A stretch of DNA of 64,000 bases, from NCBI GenBank assembly GCA_018402685.1, contig JAGYIJ010000002.1, positions 124,001-188,000 of the forward strand, read 5' to 3'. The notes below the pieces were generated by a model. That model was not told the origin of the DNA and did not search any database. It saw nothing but the letters and a program-made list of their open reading frames with translations. This document shows, piece by piece, positions 27,599 through 37,412 of the stretch. A program made the position numbers and the translations under genes. Each line of letters starts with the position of its first letter. Position 1 is the stretch's first letter. This DNA is from Aquiluna sp. (lineage in GTDB: Bacteria > Actinomycetota > Actinomycetes > Actinomycetales > Microbacteriaceae).

Positions 27599-28441
27599 CT
27601 AGATCCTCGCGGCGTGGATGGCACTGACCAGAATTGCCTTGGCGCCGAGTTCGTAAAGCTCATCCATTAACCGGTTGGTCTCCGAGCTCTTTACCAAAGC
27701 TCTAACAGCAACCCAGTCTGGGTCTGCCAGCGGGGAGATTGTTGGCGACTCGATTCCTGGAGTGATCTTGGAGGCGGCCTCGACAATCGAGCGCGGGCAG
27801 TCGTAGTCAAAAATGACGTATTCGCGCGCCACGATTACTCCCTGCAACCTGCGAAGGAGCTTCTCGGCGTCGCGCTCTTTTCCCGGAGCGGCAATGAGTC
27901 TTGCGGTTGAGGCAAGAATCACCGGACCGAAGATTGTTAGTCCCGCCTTGCGCAAAGTGTTTCCGGTGGAGACCACATCCGCAACAGCATCGGCCACTCC
28001 TAGCCGGACGGCTGATTCCACCGCGCCATCGAGTGTCACAATTTCACACTCAATCCCCTGCTCCTTTAGGTAGTTGCCAATCAGTTTTGGGTAGGCGGTC
28101 GCGAGACGCTTGCCGGCGAGATCTGAAAGAGAACCAAAGCCAGCATCACTCGGAGCAGCAAAGCGGAAGGTTGAGCCGCCAAAGCCCAAATCGGCAATCT
28201 CGGTGGCCTCCGATTCCGAGTCCTTCAGCAGATCCAATCCGGTGAGGCCAACATCAAGTGACCCGGAGCCAACGTAGGTGGCGATATCTCGCGGCCGCAG
28301 ATAGAAAAACTCAATCTGGTTCTCGGCATCAACCAAGTGCAGCTCGGATTGCTCACGACGGGTTTGATAACCAGCCTCTTTCAGCATCGAGATTGCTGAT
28401 TCCGAGAGGATTCCCTTATTGGGGACGGCAACTCTAAGCAT
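27599..28441 (-). CDS. hisG: ATP phosphoribosyltransferase, long form
   Basis: First and feedback-controlled step of histidine synthesis (ATP plus PRPP). At 280 residues it is the long form with the C-terminal regulatory domain, so it should not need HisZ. It begins [17 protein letters not shown] and has RPRDIATYVGSGSLDVGLTG, ATAYPKLIGNYL and the PRPP-binding region around DVVSTGNTLRKAGL. It shares one base with the hisE stop (TAATG). Confidence 0.97.
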   Translation of the reverse strand: MLRVAVPNKGILSESAISMLKEAGYQTRREQSELHLVDAENQIEFFYLRPRDIATYVGSGSLDVGLTGLDLLKDSESEATEIADLGFGGSTFRFAAPSDAGFGSLSDLAGKRLATAYPKLIGNYLKEQGIECEIVTLDGAVESAVRLGVADAVADVVSTGNTLRKAGLTIFGPVILASTARLIAAPGKERDAEKLLRRLQGVIVAREYVIFDYDCPRSIVEAASKITPGIESPTISPLADPDWVAVRALVKSSETNRLMDELYELGAKAILVSAIHAARI

Positions 28442-28704
28442 TAGAGAACCTCCTCAACCCTTTGCATCGGCACTTTTCGAGCCACCAGCATTAGTTGGGC
28501 GTAGTAGAGAAGCTGTGAGACCTCGAGTGCGAGTTGCTCATCTGATTCGTGCTCCGCTGCCATCCACACCTCGGCAGCCTCCTCCACCAACTTCTTGCCA
28601 ATTGCATGCACTCCGCCTGAGAGCAGCTCGGCGGTGCCGGAGTGCTCGGGACGAGTAGCGTCAATTTCTAAGAGCTCTTGGTAGAGCGAATCAAAGGACT
28701 TCAT
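28441..28704 (-). CDS. hisE: Phosphoribosyl-ATP pyrophosphohydrolase
   Basis: Second step of histidine synthesis, removing pyrophosphate from phosphoribosyl-ATP. The 87-residue all-helical MazG-like protein has [20 protein letters not shown] with the metal-binding EExxE pattern. First gene of the hisE-G-F-I run, ten bases after rpe. Confidence 0.96.
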   Translation of the reverse strand: MKSFDSLYQELLEIDATRPEHSGTAELLSGGVHAIGKKLVEEAAEVWMAAEHESDEQLALEVSQLLYYAQLMLVARKVPMQRVEEVL

Positions 28705-28714
28705 GCCCTATAGG

Positions 28715-29371
28715 TTAGCTGGAGTGGGCCTTTGCCAAGGCTCGAAGTTCTGAGATCTGCTCGTTCCGGTCTGGATTCTTGAACACGGCCGACCCCGCAA
28801 CAAAAACATCGGCTCCTAATTTGGCCAACTCACCGATGTTGTCTTCGGTAACCCCACCATCAACCTGGAGCGCAATTTCAAGCCCCGAATTGCGTATTTC
28901 GCTGCGGGCTTGAGAAATCTTAGAGAGCGTGGACTGAATCAACGCCTGCCCACCAAAGCCCGGCTCCACCGTCATGATCAAGAGCATGTCGATTTCTGGA
29001 AGCAGCTCGACCACATCTTCAACCGAAGTGTTTGGCTTTATCGCAATGGCCGATCGAGATCCCAGTTTCCTGAGCTCTCTGGCAAGCCAGATTGGGTCAT
29101 TCGAGGCCTCTAGGTGAAAAGTCACCGACTCGGCACCCGCGGCAGCGTATTCGGGAGCCCAGCGCTCGGGGTTTTCAATCATTAGGTGGATATCCAGTGG
29201 CAAGTCACTGACCTTCTTTAGCGCCTGAACCAACCCAAGACCGAAGGTTAGGTTTGGCACAAAGTGATTGTCCATTACGTCCACATGCGCAGCATCGGCA
29301 CTTGAGATGCTTTTCAGATCACGTTCGAAGTTCGCGTAGTCGGCGCTCAAGATGGATGGGTGAATGTGCAT
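28715..29371 (-). CDS. rpe: Ribulose-phosphate 3-epimerase
   Basis: Interconverts ribulose 5-phosphate and xylulose 5-phosphate in the pentose phosphate pathway. The 218-residue barrel shows HPSILSADYANF, HVDVMDNHFVPNLTFG with the catalytic Asp and metal His, MTVEPGFGGQALI and LQVDGGVTEDNI. ATG start, ten bases after the rsmB stop. It may supply pentose phosphate for PRPP, which the downstream his and trp pathways use; this is inference. Confidence 0.97.
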   Translation of the reverse strand: MHIHPSILSADYANFERDLKSISSADAAHVDVMDNHFVPNLTFGLGLVQALKKVSDLPLDIHLMIENPERWAPEYAAAGAESVTFHLEASNDPIWLARELRKLGSRSAIAIKPNTSVEDVVELLPEIDMLLIMTVEPGFGGQALIQSTLSKISQARSEIRNSGLEIALQVDGGVTEDNIGELAKLGADVFVAGSAVFKNPDRNEQISELRALAKAHSS

Positions 29372-29380
29372 AAAACCAGC

Positions 29381-30697
29381 CTAGGGCTTTCTAAGAATTG
29401 CAATAAACATTGCGTCGGTGGAGTGCAGGTGTGTCCAGAGTTGAACCGTTTTTCGATCGGGGTTGACCTCGATATCTGGAGCCAAACTTCCGAGTACTTC
29501 TTTGGCGTCCACCAACTCCAGTCCCGGGTTGGCGTCCAGTGCGATTCGAATCTGGGTATTCGTCTCGGGAATCAAGGGTGAGCAGGTCGAATAGAGCAGG
29601 TAGCCGCCGGACTTGAGGGAATCAATTCCAGCTTGCAATAACTCCTGCTGCAGATTGGTCAACTGCGGCAGTTGCGAGGGTTCTTTTCGCCATCTGGATT
29701 CCGGCTTTCTGCGCACCGAACCAAGCCCTGAGCATGGAGCGTCTAGCAAGACCGCGTCATAGCTGTTCGGCTTGGAGTTTTGACCAAGGTCCACGATCAC
29801 GTTGGTTTCTGATTCGCCAGTGAGTGCCCGCTCCACCATCTGAGCTCTTTGCGGAACGGGCTCCATGCAATCTAAGACTCCCCCGCTTGCGGCAATACCG
29901 GACTGCAAAATTGCTGACTTGCCTCCGGGTCCCGAGCACATGTCTAGCCACCGACCCGCGCGGTTACCAACTTCCAACAAAGCCAACGCCACCAACTGAG
30001 AACCTTGATCCTGAACTCTGACGCCGGGCTGGTCCAAGAGCGGCTCGGGGTTGCCATGAAGGAGGTAGCCAATTGGTGACGCTCCGCCTTTTTCGAGTCC
30101 GAGCTCGTCAAGATAGTTTTTGGCAGCTGGGTTTATTGCGGCCAGGTTCACAACCGGAGTCTCATTATTGGACTCCAGCAAGGCTTTTAGTTCGGTCTCT
30201 TTCCCATCGAGCTCAAGAGCTTGCTTCAGGGCGCGGATAACCCATATCGGGTGCGAGTATTCAATCGCCAATGCCTCCAGCTCAGGCTTGTCCTTCAGGG
30301 AATCCTGCAACAGCGCGTCAAAGCCCTTGCGATCGGCATTTCTGAGCACCGCGTTTGCCAAGCCCGCTGCCCGCTTTTCTATCTCTTTGACAAGTTCGAC
30401 GCTTTCGTGAATGGCTGCGTGAGATGGGACGCGCATGCGAAACAGCTGGTGCAAGCCAAGCTGAAGACAAAACCGCAGCTCATCTGAAAGCGTCTTACCT
30501 TGCGTGAACTGCTCGATAAAGCTGTCGTATTGATATTTCCAGCGAAGCGATCCGTAGCTGAGCTCCTGAATCAGCCCACGGTCCGCATCCGATAGTGACT
30601 GGTCTCCCAAGACCTTTGGCATCAGAAGGTTGATGTAGCTATCTGATTTTTGGACCCTAATCAAAAGCTCGAGCGCAATTTTTCTGGCGTTAGTCAA
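29381..30697 (-). CDS. rsmB: 16S rRNA m5C967 methyltransferase
   Basis: SAM-dependent methyltransferase of the RsmB/Sun family. The 438-residue protein has an N-terminal NusB-like RNA-binding domain (about 1-140) and a C-terminal methyltransferase domain with the SAM motif DMCSGPGGKSAIL near 248, DAPCSGLGSVRR near 317 and the catalytic cysteine in LLYSTCSP near 378. TTG start at 30697 with AAGGTGAG upstream, overlapping the fmt end by eight bases. Confidence 0.95.
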   Translation of the reverse strand: MTNARKIALELLIRVQKSDSYINLLMPKVLGDQSLSDADRGLIQELSYGSLRWKYQYDSFIEQFTQGKTLSDELRFCLQLGLHQLFRMRVPSHAAIHESVELVKEIEKRAAGLANAVLRNADRKGFDALLQDSLKDKPELEALAIEYSHPIWVIRALKQALELDGKETELKALLESNNETPVVNLAAINPAAKNYLDELGLEKGGASPIGYLLHGNPEPLLDQPGVRVQDQGSQLVALALLEVGNRAGRWLDMCSGPGGKSAILQSGIAASGGVLDCMEPVPQRAQMVERALTGESETNVIVDLGQNSKPNSYDAVLLDAPCSGLGSVRRKPESRWRKEPSQLPQLTNLQQELLQAGIDSLKSGGYLLYSTCSPLIPETNTQIRIALDANPGLELVDAKEVLGSLAPDIEVNPDRKTVQLWTHLHSTDAMFIAILRKP

Positions 30698-31599
30698 GGC
30701 TCACCTTGCCCTGTTGACCCCGGATAAATTCAAGCGCGGTCATCGGTTTCTTGCCGGCTGGCTGCAGCTCGATCAGCTCCAACCTCGTACCTCCGCCGCA
30801 CCCTACGAGCACTCGGTTCTCGTCTTGCCACATCAACCCCGGTTCACCAAGGGAATCTAGAGCCTCCCAGTCCACAGACCCCAGACTCTTTGCTCGCAAT
30901 AGTTTTAGAGGCTGACCTGCGAAGTTGGCCCAGGCGGTGGGTTCCGGGTTGAGAGCGTGAATGATTCTCTCAATCCGGTCCGCTGACTCATTGAAGTCAA
31001 TCTTGGCCTCGGCTCGCGAGATCTTCGGCGCTAAGGATGGCTCACCTTGCTGGTTGGTTGGTTCTGGCTTTGTCTTGAGGGCCTCTAGAAGAAGATTGGT
31101 CCCTTTGGTAGTAAACCGACTAAGCGCCTCGGACGCTATTTCCTGCGGGAGAAACTCCATTGGCACTGAGCTAATAATCGGTCCAGTGTCCAAGCCTTTT
31201 TCAAGTTCAAATATCGTTATTCCGATACCACTGTCGTGAATCATCGAATGCTGCAACGGGGTTGCCCCGCGCCATTCTGGCAGCAGGCTGTAGTGGAGGT
31301 TCCACCAGGGCATGATTTCAAGCGCACTCGGCGGCACAAGTGCCCCGTAGGCAACAACTACCGCTAGCTCGGCATCGGCACCAGCAATCTCTTCGAGGTG
31401 ATCTGTGACCCTGGATGTCTTCAGGGTCTTGATGCCCAGCTCGCTCAGCGCTTTGCGCCACAGCCGAGGGGGTGATGACTCGCTTGCGACCAACTGGCGC
31501 ATCTTCTCTTGTAATTGCGAGCACGATTTCGTGATGACGACTTAGCTCTTCGAGCGCCTGCGCCGCAATGGCGGGCGTTCCAGCAAAAATCAGTCGCAT
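30690..31599 (-). CDS. fmt: Methionyl-tRNA formyltransferase, frameshifted as sequenced
   Basis: Formylates initiator Met-tRNA. The reading frame is broken. The first part (from ATG 31599) reads MRLIFAGTPAIAAQALEEL and ends its family homology at TPSAVAQ. The rest continues one frame over as ALSELGIKTLKTSRV and carries the active-site NLHYSLLPEWRGATP and GLDTGPI segments. Removing one base from the T-run 31452-31454 (AAA on the coding strand) gives AVAQALSELGIK and 302 codons plus stop, the normal length. All motifs survive, so a sequencing error or a very recent mutation is likelier than an old pseudogene. Ten bases after priA. Confidence 0.9.
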
Positions 31600-31608
31600 C
31601 TGAAAAAC

Positions 31609-33447
31609 CTACAGCGCATCCGGGTCATCCATGACCACTCTGAGACCCCGGCGCTTACTGCCACCTTGAACCCGAGCCGAGCTCTTCAGGGCGACCGCCC
31701 TGAGGGATTTGGAAATCTCGGGAGCGTCTTGATAGCCAAAGCTAATCAGGATCTTGGAATTTGCGACATCAACGTTTAGCACCTTGGCTTTAGCCGCTCT
31801 GGCAATCTCCAAAACCTGTTGCTGCTGATCGGGTGCAGTTTCGATGGTTGCAATTCGCACAGCAGGTGGTAATCCAACTGAGCGAAGCTCAACCAGCTGC
31901 GCCTTTGCAAGCTGTCGGTGCTGTTGCATCGCAAAAGCCTGCCCAATTTGAGAGTCCACGCCTGAAAGAACCGCCCTGCCGTCACTGGCCAACAACTCCA
32001 GCGCTCCGGTCCAATCCCTAAACGCCAACTGCTCGGCGGCCAGTGATTGTCTTGCAAGCCAGATATCACAATCCAGGATCAAAAGCGCTGAGTAGCCAGG
32101 GTTCACCTTTGGGGCTGCACCGGGTGTCGCAACGACAATCTGATTCTTGCTTTTTAGACCAGAGGGTGTTTTTTCACTGGTTGCCTCGCTGATGGCAACT
32201 TGTGGGAAGACTTTTCCAAGTTCACTCACGGTTCGAGTGCTTCCGGTTCTACCGCGCTTGAATGCAACGGACTGGCACGCATTGCACTTCACGTGAGGTT
32301 TCGAGCAGATTCGACACACGGCCTTGTTCTCGCTTGGCTCCCAGATCATGCCTCCGCAACTGCAGCGCTGGCGCTCTCCGCAGCCCTGGCAGTAGAGGGC
32401 AGCTGAGCTGCCCTTGCGAGGCAAAAGCACGAGCACCGGCCCTGCGCTCAATCGCTCTCGCACCAGCTTGAAGGAGCTCTCGTCGAACCGAACACCGGGT
32501 TCGGTGTAGGAGATTCTGACAGGCGGTGCAATAACGTCGTGATCGCTCAGATAGCCAATTTCAACAAGCCTTTGAACCTCAACCGAGCGATAGGGCGCGA
32601 CCAGGAGCACCTCGAGGTCTTTGCCAGCTCGCATCATGGCCAGTTCTCTGGCATGGGTGAAAGGCGAGCCCTGCTCCCTTAGCGAGTCATCAAGATCGTC
32701 ATAGAGAGCAATTAGCCCGAGGTTAGAAACCGGTGCGTAGATCGCGGATCGAGTCCCAATCACAAGCGACTCGCTCTGGTTTAGAACTTTATGGAAGCTC
32801 TTAAACCGATCAGACTTCTTTGCAGCCGGCAGGTAGCTAATGACCCATGGTCCTAGACCAACCAGCTCTGCAAGCCCCACAAGTTCGTCAATGTCCTTCT
32901 GGTCTGGCACTATCAGAATTGCGCTTTTGCCCTCAGCTAGTTGCTCTGATGCTCTTTGCAACAGTAAATATGCCCAATCTCCAAAGCTTTGGCCCTCAAT
33001 TGCAAAGGATTTCGCAGCAGATAGCACGGCTGATTTTTTGCTCAGCGCGGGCTTGATTTCAAAGGGCAGCGATATGGGCTGTGCGCTACCTAGGCTTGCG
33101 ACATCCTCGATTGAGGTTCTGGCCATGTGGTCCGGCACGGCAGCAGACAGGATCTCGCCGATCGCGACGCACTGCCGGTCCGCAATTTGACGGGCAAAGC
33201 TGTAGATCTCTGGAGTCAGCACCTGAGCCGGATGTGTGATTGCTTCGAGCTCGCTGGTGGCATAGTCACTTTTATCGCTCAACCCAACGACAAAACCGTG
33301 CTGTGGTTTTTTGGCACGGCCGAAGGGGAAGCTGACCTGCTGACCTATTTTGATTGCGTCTGCTAGCTGCTCAGGGATGACAAAGTCGAATACTCGATCC
33401 AGTTGAATCAGATTCGACTTTGCCACCACCTGAGCAAAGCGGGGCAT
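31609..33447 (-). CDS. priA: PriA-like primosomal protein N' without helicase motifs
   Basis: A 612-residue PriA homologue of the actinobacterial kind. The N-terminal DNA-binding part (RFAQVVAKSNLIQLDRVFDF; VSFPFGRAKKPQHGFVVG) and eight zinc-site cysteines near 355-395 (CQGCGERQRCSCGG, CRICSKPHVKCNACQ) are present. The Walker A GxTGSGKT is replaced by LAEGKSAILIVPDQ and the DEEH box by YDDLDDS. ATP-driven helicase activity is therefore unlikely; it may act as a replication-restart scaffold. Starts one base after the metK stop, with AGGA upstream of the ATG. Confidence 0.92.
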   Translation of the reverse strand: MPRFAQVVAKSNLIQLDRVFDFVIPEQLADAIKIGQQVSFPFGRAKKPQHGFVVGLSDKSDYATSELEAITHPAQVLTPEIYSFARQIADRQCVAIGEILSAAVPDHMARTSIEDVASLGSAQPISLPFEIKPALSKKSAVLSAAKSFAIEGQSFGDWAYLLLQRASEQLAEGKSAILIVPDQKDIDELVGLAELVGLGPWVISYLPAAKKSDRFKSFHKVLNQSESLVIGTRSAIYAPVSNLGLIALYDDLDDSLREQGSPFTHARELAMMRAGKDLEVLLVAPYRSVEVQRLVEIGYLSDHDVIAPPVRISYTEPGVRFDESSFKLVRERLSAGPVLVLLPRKGSSAALYCQGCGERQRCSCGGMIWEPSENKAVCRICSKPHVKCNACQSVAFKRGRTGSTRTVSELGKVFPQVAISEATSEKTPSGLKSKNQIVVATPGAAPKVNPGYSALLILDCDIWLARQSLAAEQLAFRDWTGALELLASDGRAVLSGVDSQIGQAFAMQQHRQLAKAQLVELRSVGLPPAVRIATIETAPDQQQQVLEIARAAKAKVLNVDVANSKILISFGYQDAPEISKSLRAVALKSSARVQGGSKRRGLRVVMDDPDAL

Positions 33448-34635
33448 TTAGCGTCCTGCTGCCTCGGCAAGGGCGCTTGCCCGGTCAGTTTTCTCCCAGC
33501 TGAATTCAGCCAGTTCCCTACCAAAGTGACCGTAGGCAGCTGTCTTTGCATAGATCGGGCGCTTTAGATCCAACTCGCGAATGATTGCGGCGGGACGAAG
33601 ATCGAACACTTGCTGAATCGCTCTTTCAATCGCACTGGTTTCGACCTTCTCGGTGCCGAAAGTCTCAACAAACACCGCAACCGGCTCCGCAACACCAATG
33701 GCATAGGCAACCTGGATTTCAGCACGGTCCGCAAGGCCAGCGGCAACCACATTCTTGGCAACCCAGCGCATTGCATAGGCTGCCGAACGGTCAACCTTTG
33801 AGGGGTCCTTGCCGCTAAATGCGCCGCCACCGTGGCGAGCCATGCCGCCATAGGTGTCGACGATGATCTTGCGGCCGGTAAGACCCGCATCTCCCTGCGG
33901 CCCTCCGATTACGAAGCGTCCCGAAGGGTTGATGATGTAGCGGGTGTTATCAAAGGGCAGGTTGCCCTCCTTGAGAACAGGTCTTATGACCCTGTCCAAA
34001 ATTAGGTTCGCAAGATCGTCTTGAGAGATGTCTGGGTGGTGCTGTGTTGATAACACCACGGTGTTGATACCTACCGGGTTAGAACCCTCGTAATCAACTG
34101 AAACCTGGGCTTTTCCGTCCGGGCGCAGCCTGCCATCGTTCAGCTCTCTCCTAACCTCAGAGAGCTTCTCGGTGATGCGGTGTGAAAGCAGGATCGGAGT
34201 TGGCATCAAAACGTCAGTTTCATTGCTGGCGTAGCCAAACATCATGCCCTGGTCACCAGCACCGAGCTTGGAATCGGCGTCTTCGACGCCAGATCTAGCC
34301 TCGAGGGCGTCATCGACTCCCCCGGCAATGTCTGGTGATTGCGCTCCAATGGAAACGGATACTCCACAGGAATTGCCATCAAAGCCAATTTCGGAGGAGT
34401 TGTAGCCGATATCTAAAACCTTCTGGCGAACCAGCTGAGGAATCTCAACGTAGCCGGAGGTGGTTACCTCGCCAGCAACGTGGACTAAGCCAGTAGTTAC
34501 CAGGGTTTCAACGGCGACACGTGCATCTGGATCCTGCAAAAGCATGGCATCCAAGATGGTGTCGGAGATCTGATCACAGATCTTGTCGGGGTGGCCTTCA
34601 GTGACCGATTCAGATGTAAATGTGCGTAGCGTCAT
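33448..34635 (-). CDS. metK: S-adenosylmethionine synthetase
   Basis: Makes SAM from methionine and ATP. Motifs: [19 protein letters not shown] at the start, [12 protein letters not shown] near 120, [14 protein letters not shown] and the P-loop-like [18 protein letters not shown] near 260-280. I start at the ATG at 34635 (MTLRTFTSE, 395 residues); the frame is open to 34686, but that extension has no family counterpart. The Shine-Dalgarno is weak. Nineteen bases after coaBC. Confidence 0.97.
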   Translation of the reverse strand: MTLRTFTSESVTEGHPDKICDQISDTILDAMLLQDPDARVAVETLVTTGLVHVAGEVTTSGYVEIPQLVRQKVLDIGYNSSEIGFDGNSCGVSVSIGAQSPDIAGGVDDALEARSGVEDADSKLGAGDQGMMFGYASNETDVLMPTPILLSHRITEKLSEVRRELNDGRLRPDGKAQVSVDYEGSNPVGINTVVLSTQHHPDISQDDLANLILDRVIRPVLKEGNLPFDNTRYIINPSGRFVIGGPQGDAGLTGRKIIVDTYGGMARHGGGAFSGKDPSKVDRSAAYAMRWVAKNVVAAGLADRAEIQVAYAIGVAEPVAVFVETFGTEKVETSAIERAIQQVFDLRPAAIIRELDLKRPIYAKTAAYGHFGRELAEFSWEKTDRASALAEAAGR

Positions 34636-34654
34636 AACGCCAAAGTTTATTGGT

Positions 34655-35797
34655 CTAGACCGACACTGATTGGGAAATAAACGCAACTAGCGCTTTTGCA
34701 ACCTCTTGTTTGGTTCCTGTTAGCTCGCTAGCTTTATCGTTTTCAACCAGCAGCACGCTGGTGTCTTTGGTGCCAAGAGCGCTCACCCGATTTCCAACCA
34801 CCAGCTTGAGACCCTTGTCCCAAAGCTTTTGGCGCGCCACTTGCTCCAGATCGGCATCGTTATCGGCGAGGGCGAAGCCCACGCAGTAAGCGTTCTGGTG
34901 GTTTGCAGAGTAGGCAGCGATCAGATCCTTGGTTGCGGTGAGGGTCAGCTCCATGGACCCCGAGCGCTTTAGCTTTCCTGGGTAGGGCTTTTCCACCTTG
35001 AAATCGCTCACGGCAGCAGCCATCACCAAAATATCGCTTGGGTGATCCATTGCTATTTCTAGATCATCGACCGTTGAGACGTGTTCAATTTTGATGCCAG
35101 CGGGCAGCACTGCTTCGATGTTTGCGGCAATCAATGTCACATCAGCACCTTGGTCTCTGGCGGCCTTGGCAATTTCGATGCCCATTCGGCCCGAGGAGGA
35201 GTTTCCGATATAGCGAACCGCATCTATCGGCTCTCTGGTTCCACCAGCGGTGACGATTACCTTTTTGCCCCGAAGCGCGCCTAAAGAGAGGACGAAGTCA
35301 AAAATCTCCTCGACCTCGGGCATTCGACCAGGTCCGGAATCCTCTCCGGTAAGCCGACCCGAAGCCGGTTCCATGATTCGGATGCCACGCTCTTCGAGCG
35401 TTTGAATGTTTGCTCTGGTTGCCGGGTTTTGCCACATCTCTGTGTGCATTGCGGGAGCCAGGAAGATCGGCGCCTCACTTGCCAAAATGGCATTCATCAA
35501 AAGATCATCGGCAATGCCTGCTGCAAGCCGTCCTAAAAAGGCCGCGGTAGCAGGAGCCACCACGATAGCGTCGGCATCTTGACCTAAGGAGACGTGTCGA
35601 ACCTTTTCAACATCTGAATACATGTCGATGTCGATGTTGTGCCCGCTGAGGGCCTCGAGGGTTGGTTGTCCGATGAACCTAAGGGCGTTCTCAGTTGGCA
35701 AGACAGTAACTTCGTGGCCAGCCTCGGAGAAGGCTCGGATTAGATTGGCTGCCTTGTAGGCAGCAATTCCGCCGGTGATTCCAAGCAGAATGCGCAA
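34655..35797 (-). CDS. coaBC: Bifunctional phosphopantothenoylcysteine decarboxylase/synthetase
   Basis: Two steps of coenzyme A synthesis. The N-terminal CoaC flavin domain shows [15 protein letters not shown], the catalytic His in [20 protein letters not shown] and the PAMHTEMW motif. The C-terminal CoaB domain starts near [20 protein letters not shown] with SSGRMG. I start at the TTG at 35797 ([10 protein letters not shown], 380 residues), eight bases after AGGA and ten after the rpoZ stop; the longer frame to 35860 would overlap rpoZ deeply. Confidence 0.95.
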   Translation of the reverse strand: MRILLGITGGIAAYKAANLIRAFSEAGHEVTVLPTENALRFIGQPTLEALSGHNIDIDMYSDVEKVRHVSLGQDADAIVVAPATAAFLGRLAAGIADDLLMNAILASEAPIFLAPAMHTEMWQNPATRANIQTLEERGIRIMEPASGRLTGEDSGPGRMPEVEEIFDFVLSLGALRGKKVIVTAGGTREPIDAVRYIGNSSSGRMGIEIAKAARDQGADVTLIAANIEAVLPAGIKIEHVSTVDDLEIAMDHPSDILVMAAAVSDFKVEKPYPGKLKRSGSMELTLTATKDLIAAYSANHQNAYCVGFALADNDADLEQVARQKLWDKGLKLVVGNRVSALGTKDTSVLLVENDKASELTGTKQEVAKALVAFISQSVSV

Positions 35798-35807
35798 AGG
35801 GGTAGTC

Positions 35808-36062
35808 CTAGCTAAGAGGTTTTCTCTCGAGCTTGTCTGCGTAGATCTCGTGCAGCGCAATGCTCAAAGGCTTGTCATCAATTGAAGAGTCGACCAGCGG
35901 TCCAACGTAGTTGAACAGGCTGCCCTCGTGCAGGGCGCTGTAGTACTCGTTGATCTGGCGTGCTCGCTTGGAGGCGAAGATCACTAGCTGGTAGTTGGAG
36001 TCAACCTTGTCCAGCACGGAATCGATTGGTGGAAAAACGATGCCATCGCCTTTTTCAGTCAT
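35808..36062 (-). CDS. rpoZ: RNA polymerase omega subunit
   Basis: Omega helps assemble RNA polymerase by binding the beta' subunit. The 84-residue protein has [29 protein letters not shown], the conserved core of the family, and [15 protein letters not shown] near the end. It overlaps gmk by eight bases. The gmk-rpoZ-coaBC-metK-priA order is shared with mycobacteria and streptomycetes. Confidence 0.96.
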   Translation of the reverse strand: MTEKGDGIVFPPIDSVLDKVDSNYQLVIFASKRARQINEYYSALHEGSLFNYVGPLVDSSIDDKPLSIALHEIYADKLERKPLS

Positions 36063-36612
36063 TTGCTGCCTCTTTCACAATCTTGATGATCTCTTGCGCA
36101 CAAAACTCTAAGTCGTCATTTATCAACTGGAAATCGAATTCATTCGCAGCCTCAAGTTCTCTGCGCGCGGTGGTTAGTCTAGTTTGAATTTCAGATTCTG
36201 TCTCGGTCGCTCTATTTCTTAGCCTTCGTTCGAGCTCTTCCCAGCTCGGCGGGGTGATGAAGATGCTGATTACCTCTGGGTGAGACTCTTGCACCTGCCT
36301 GGCTCCCTGCAGGTCGATTTCGAGTAGCAAGTGCTTCTCAAGCTCGCTGGCTCTGTCAAGTTCTGATTTGAGCGTGCCGTAGTAGTTGTGGTTGTGCACT
36401 TGCGCCCACTCTAGAAAATCACCTGCCGCAATGCCGGCCTCAAAGCGCTCGGTAGTCACAAAGTGGTAGTGAACACCGTCTTGTTCGCCAGGTCTTGGTG
36501 ATCTGGTGGTGGCGGAAACCGAAAGCATGAAGTTCGGATCATTGGCGATAATCCATTTCACCAGCGAGCCTTTGCCCACGCCGGCAGGACCCGCAATGAC
36601 AACTAGCTTCAT
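36055..36612 (-). CDS. gmk: Guanylate kinase
   Basis: Phosphorylates GMP to GDP. The 185-residue protein has the P-loop [15 protein letters not shown], the GMP-binding segment [20 protein letters not shown], and the [13 protein letters not shown] strand. It overlaps the pyrF stop by four bases (ATGA). In most actinobacteria the integration host factor gene mihF sits directly upstream of gmk; here there is no room for it. Confidence 0.97.
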   Translation of the reverse strand: MKLVVIAGPAGVGKGSLVKWIIANDPNFMLSVSATTRSPRPGEQDGVHYHFVTTERFEAGIAAGDFLEWAQVHNHNYYGTLKSELDRASELEKHLLLEIDLQGARQVQESHPEVISIFITPPSWEELERRLRNRATETESEIQTRLTTARRELEAANEFDFQLINDDLEFCAQEIIKIVKEAAND

Positions 36613-37412
36613 AGCTCCAACTTAGCCCGGTCTATCTCTTGGACCAGCTGGGAGCTGCCCTGCGATGTGATGGCTCTTGAGACATTTGCCACCACTCGGT
36701 TTGCAGAGGCTCCGAAGATATCCTTCAAATCGGATAACTTTGCGCCCTGAAAGCCAAAGCCCGGGGCCAGAATCGGTATCTCAATGTCTTTGGTTCGAAT
36801 CCAGTCGATTCCAAATGTCGCCAAATCCTGAGTCGCACCTATCACCACCCCGGCATCTTTGTTGCCGATTTCCTTGGCGCCTTCAATCACCAATTGGCTC
36901 ACCGTTGCTTTTCCGCTTTTAGCGGTCTGCAGCTCCTCGGCTTCAGGGTTTGAGGTTGCCGCCAATAGGAATATGCCGGCGTTAATGTCCTTGGCATATC
37001 CCATCAGTTCTCGAAGTGAGCCCGTGCCCATGTAGGGGCTGAGCGTCATTGCGTCTGAGCGCAGTGGAGAGTCATCCCCGAACCAGGCCTGGGCGTAACC
37101 AATCAGTGTTGAGCCAATATCCCCGCGCTTGACATCCGAGATGATCATCAGTGAAGCCGCTCTGGCGGTGGTGTAGACCTCTTCCAATGCGAGGTAGCCA
37201 GCCGAGCCAAAGCGCTCGAAGTAGGCAATCTGGGGTTTGATGATGCCAACCCTGGACTCACACGCATCAATGATCCTGAGTGCATAATCTCTGGCTCCAA
37301 TTGCGGTGTCAGGGAGTCCGAAATTGCTCAGTTCAGATTCAGACGGGTCAATTCCGACGCAGAGCCTAGATTGCTCCATCGCCTTGGTCAATCGAACCGA
37401 AAAACTAGCCAC
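36609..37412 (-). CDS. pyrF: Orotidine 5'-phosphate decarboxylase (long subfamily)
   Basis: Last step of UMP synthesis. The 267-residue protein belongs to the longer OMPDC subfamily found in actinobacteria. It shows [25 protein letters not shown], the catalytic Lys/Asp pattern in [28 protein letters not shown], and the closing [11 protein letters not shown]. It overlaps the carB end by eight bases, the last gene of the pyr operon. Confidence 0.96.
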   Translation of the reverse strand: MASFSVRLTKAMEQSRLCVGIDPSESELSNFGLPDTAIGARDYALRIIDACESRVGIIKPQIAYFERFGSAGYLALEEVYTTARAASLMIISDVKRGDIGSTLIGYAQAWFGDDSPLRSDAMTLSPYMGTGSLRELMGYAKDINAGIFLLAATSNPEAEELQTAKSGKATVSQLVIEGAKEIGNKDAGVVIGATQDLATFGIDWIRTKDIEIPILAPGFGFQGAKLSDLKDIFGASANRVVANVSRAITSQGSSQLVQEIDRAKLEL

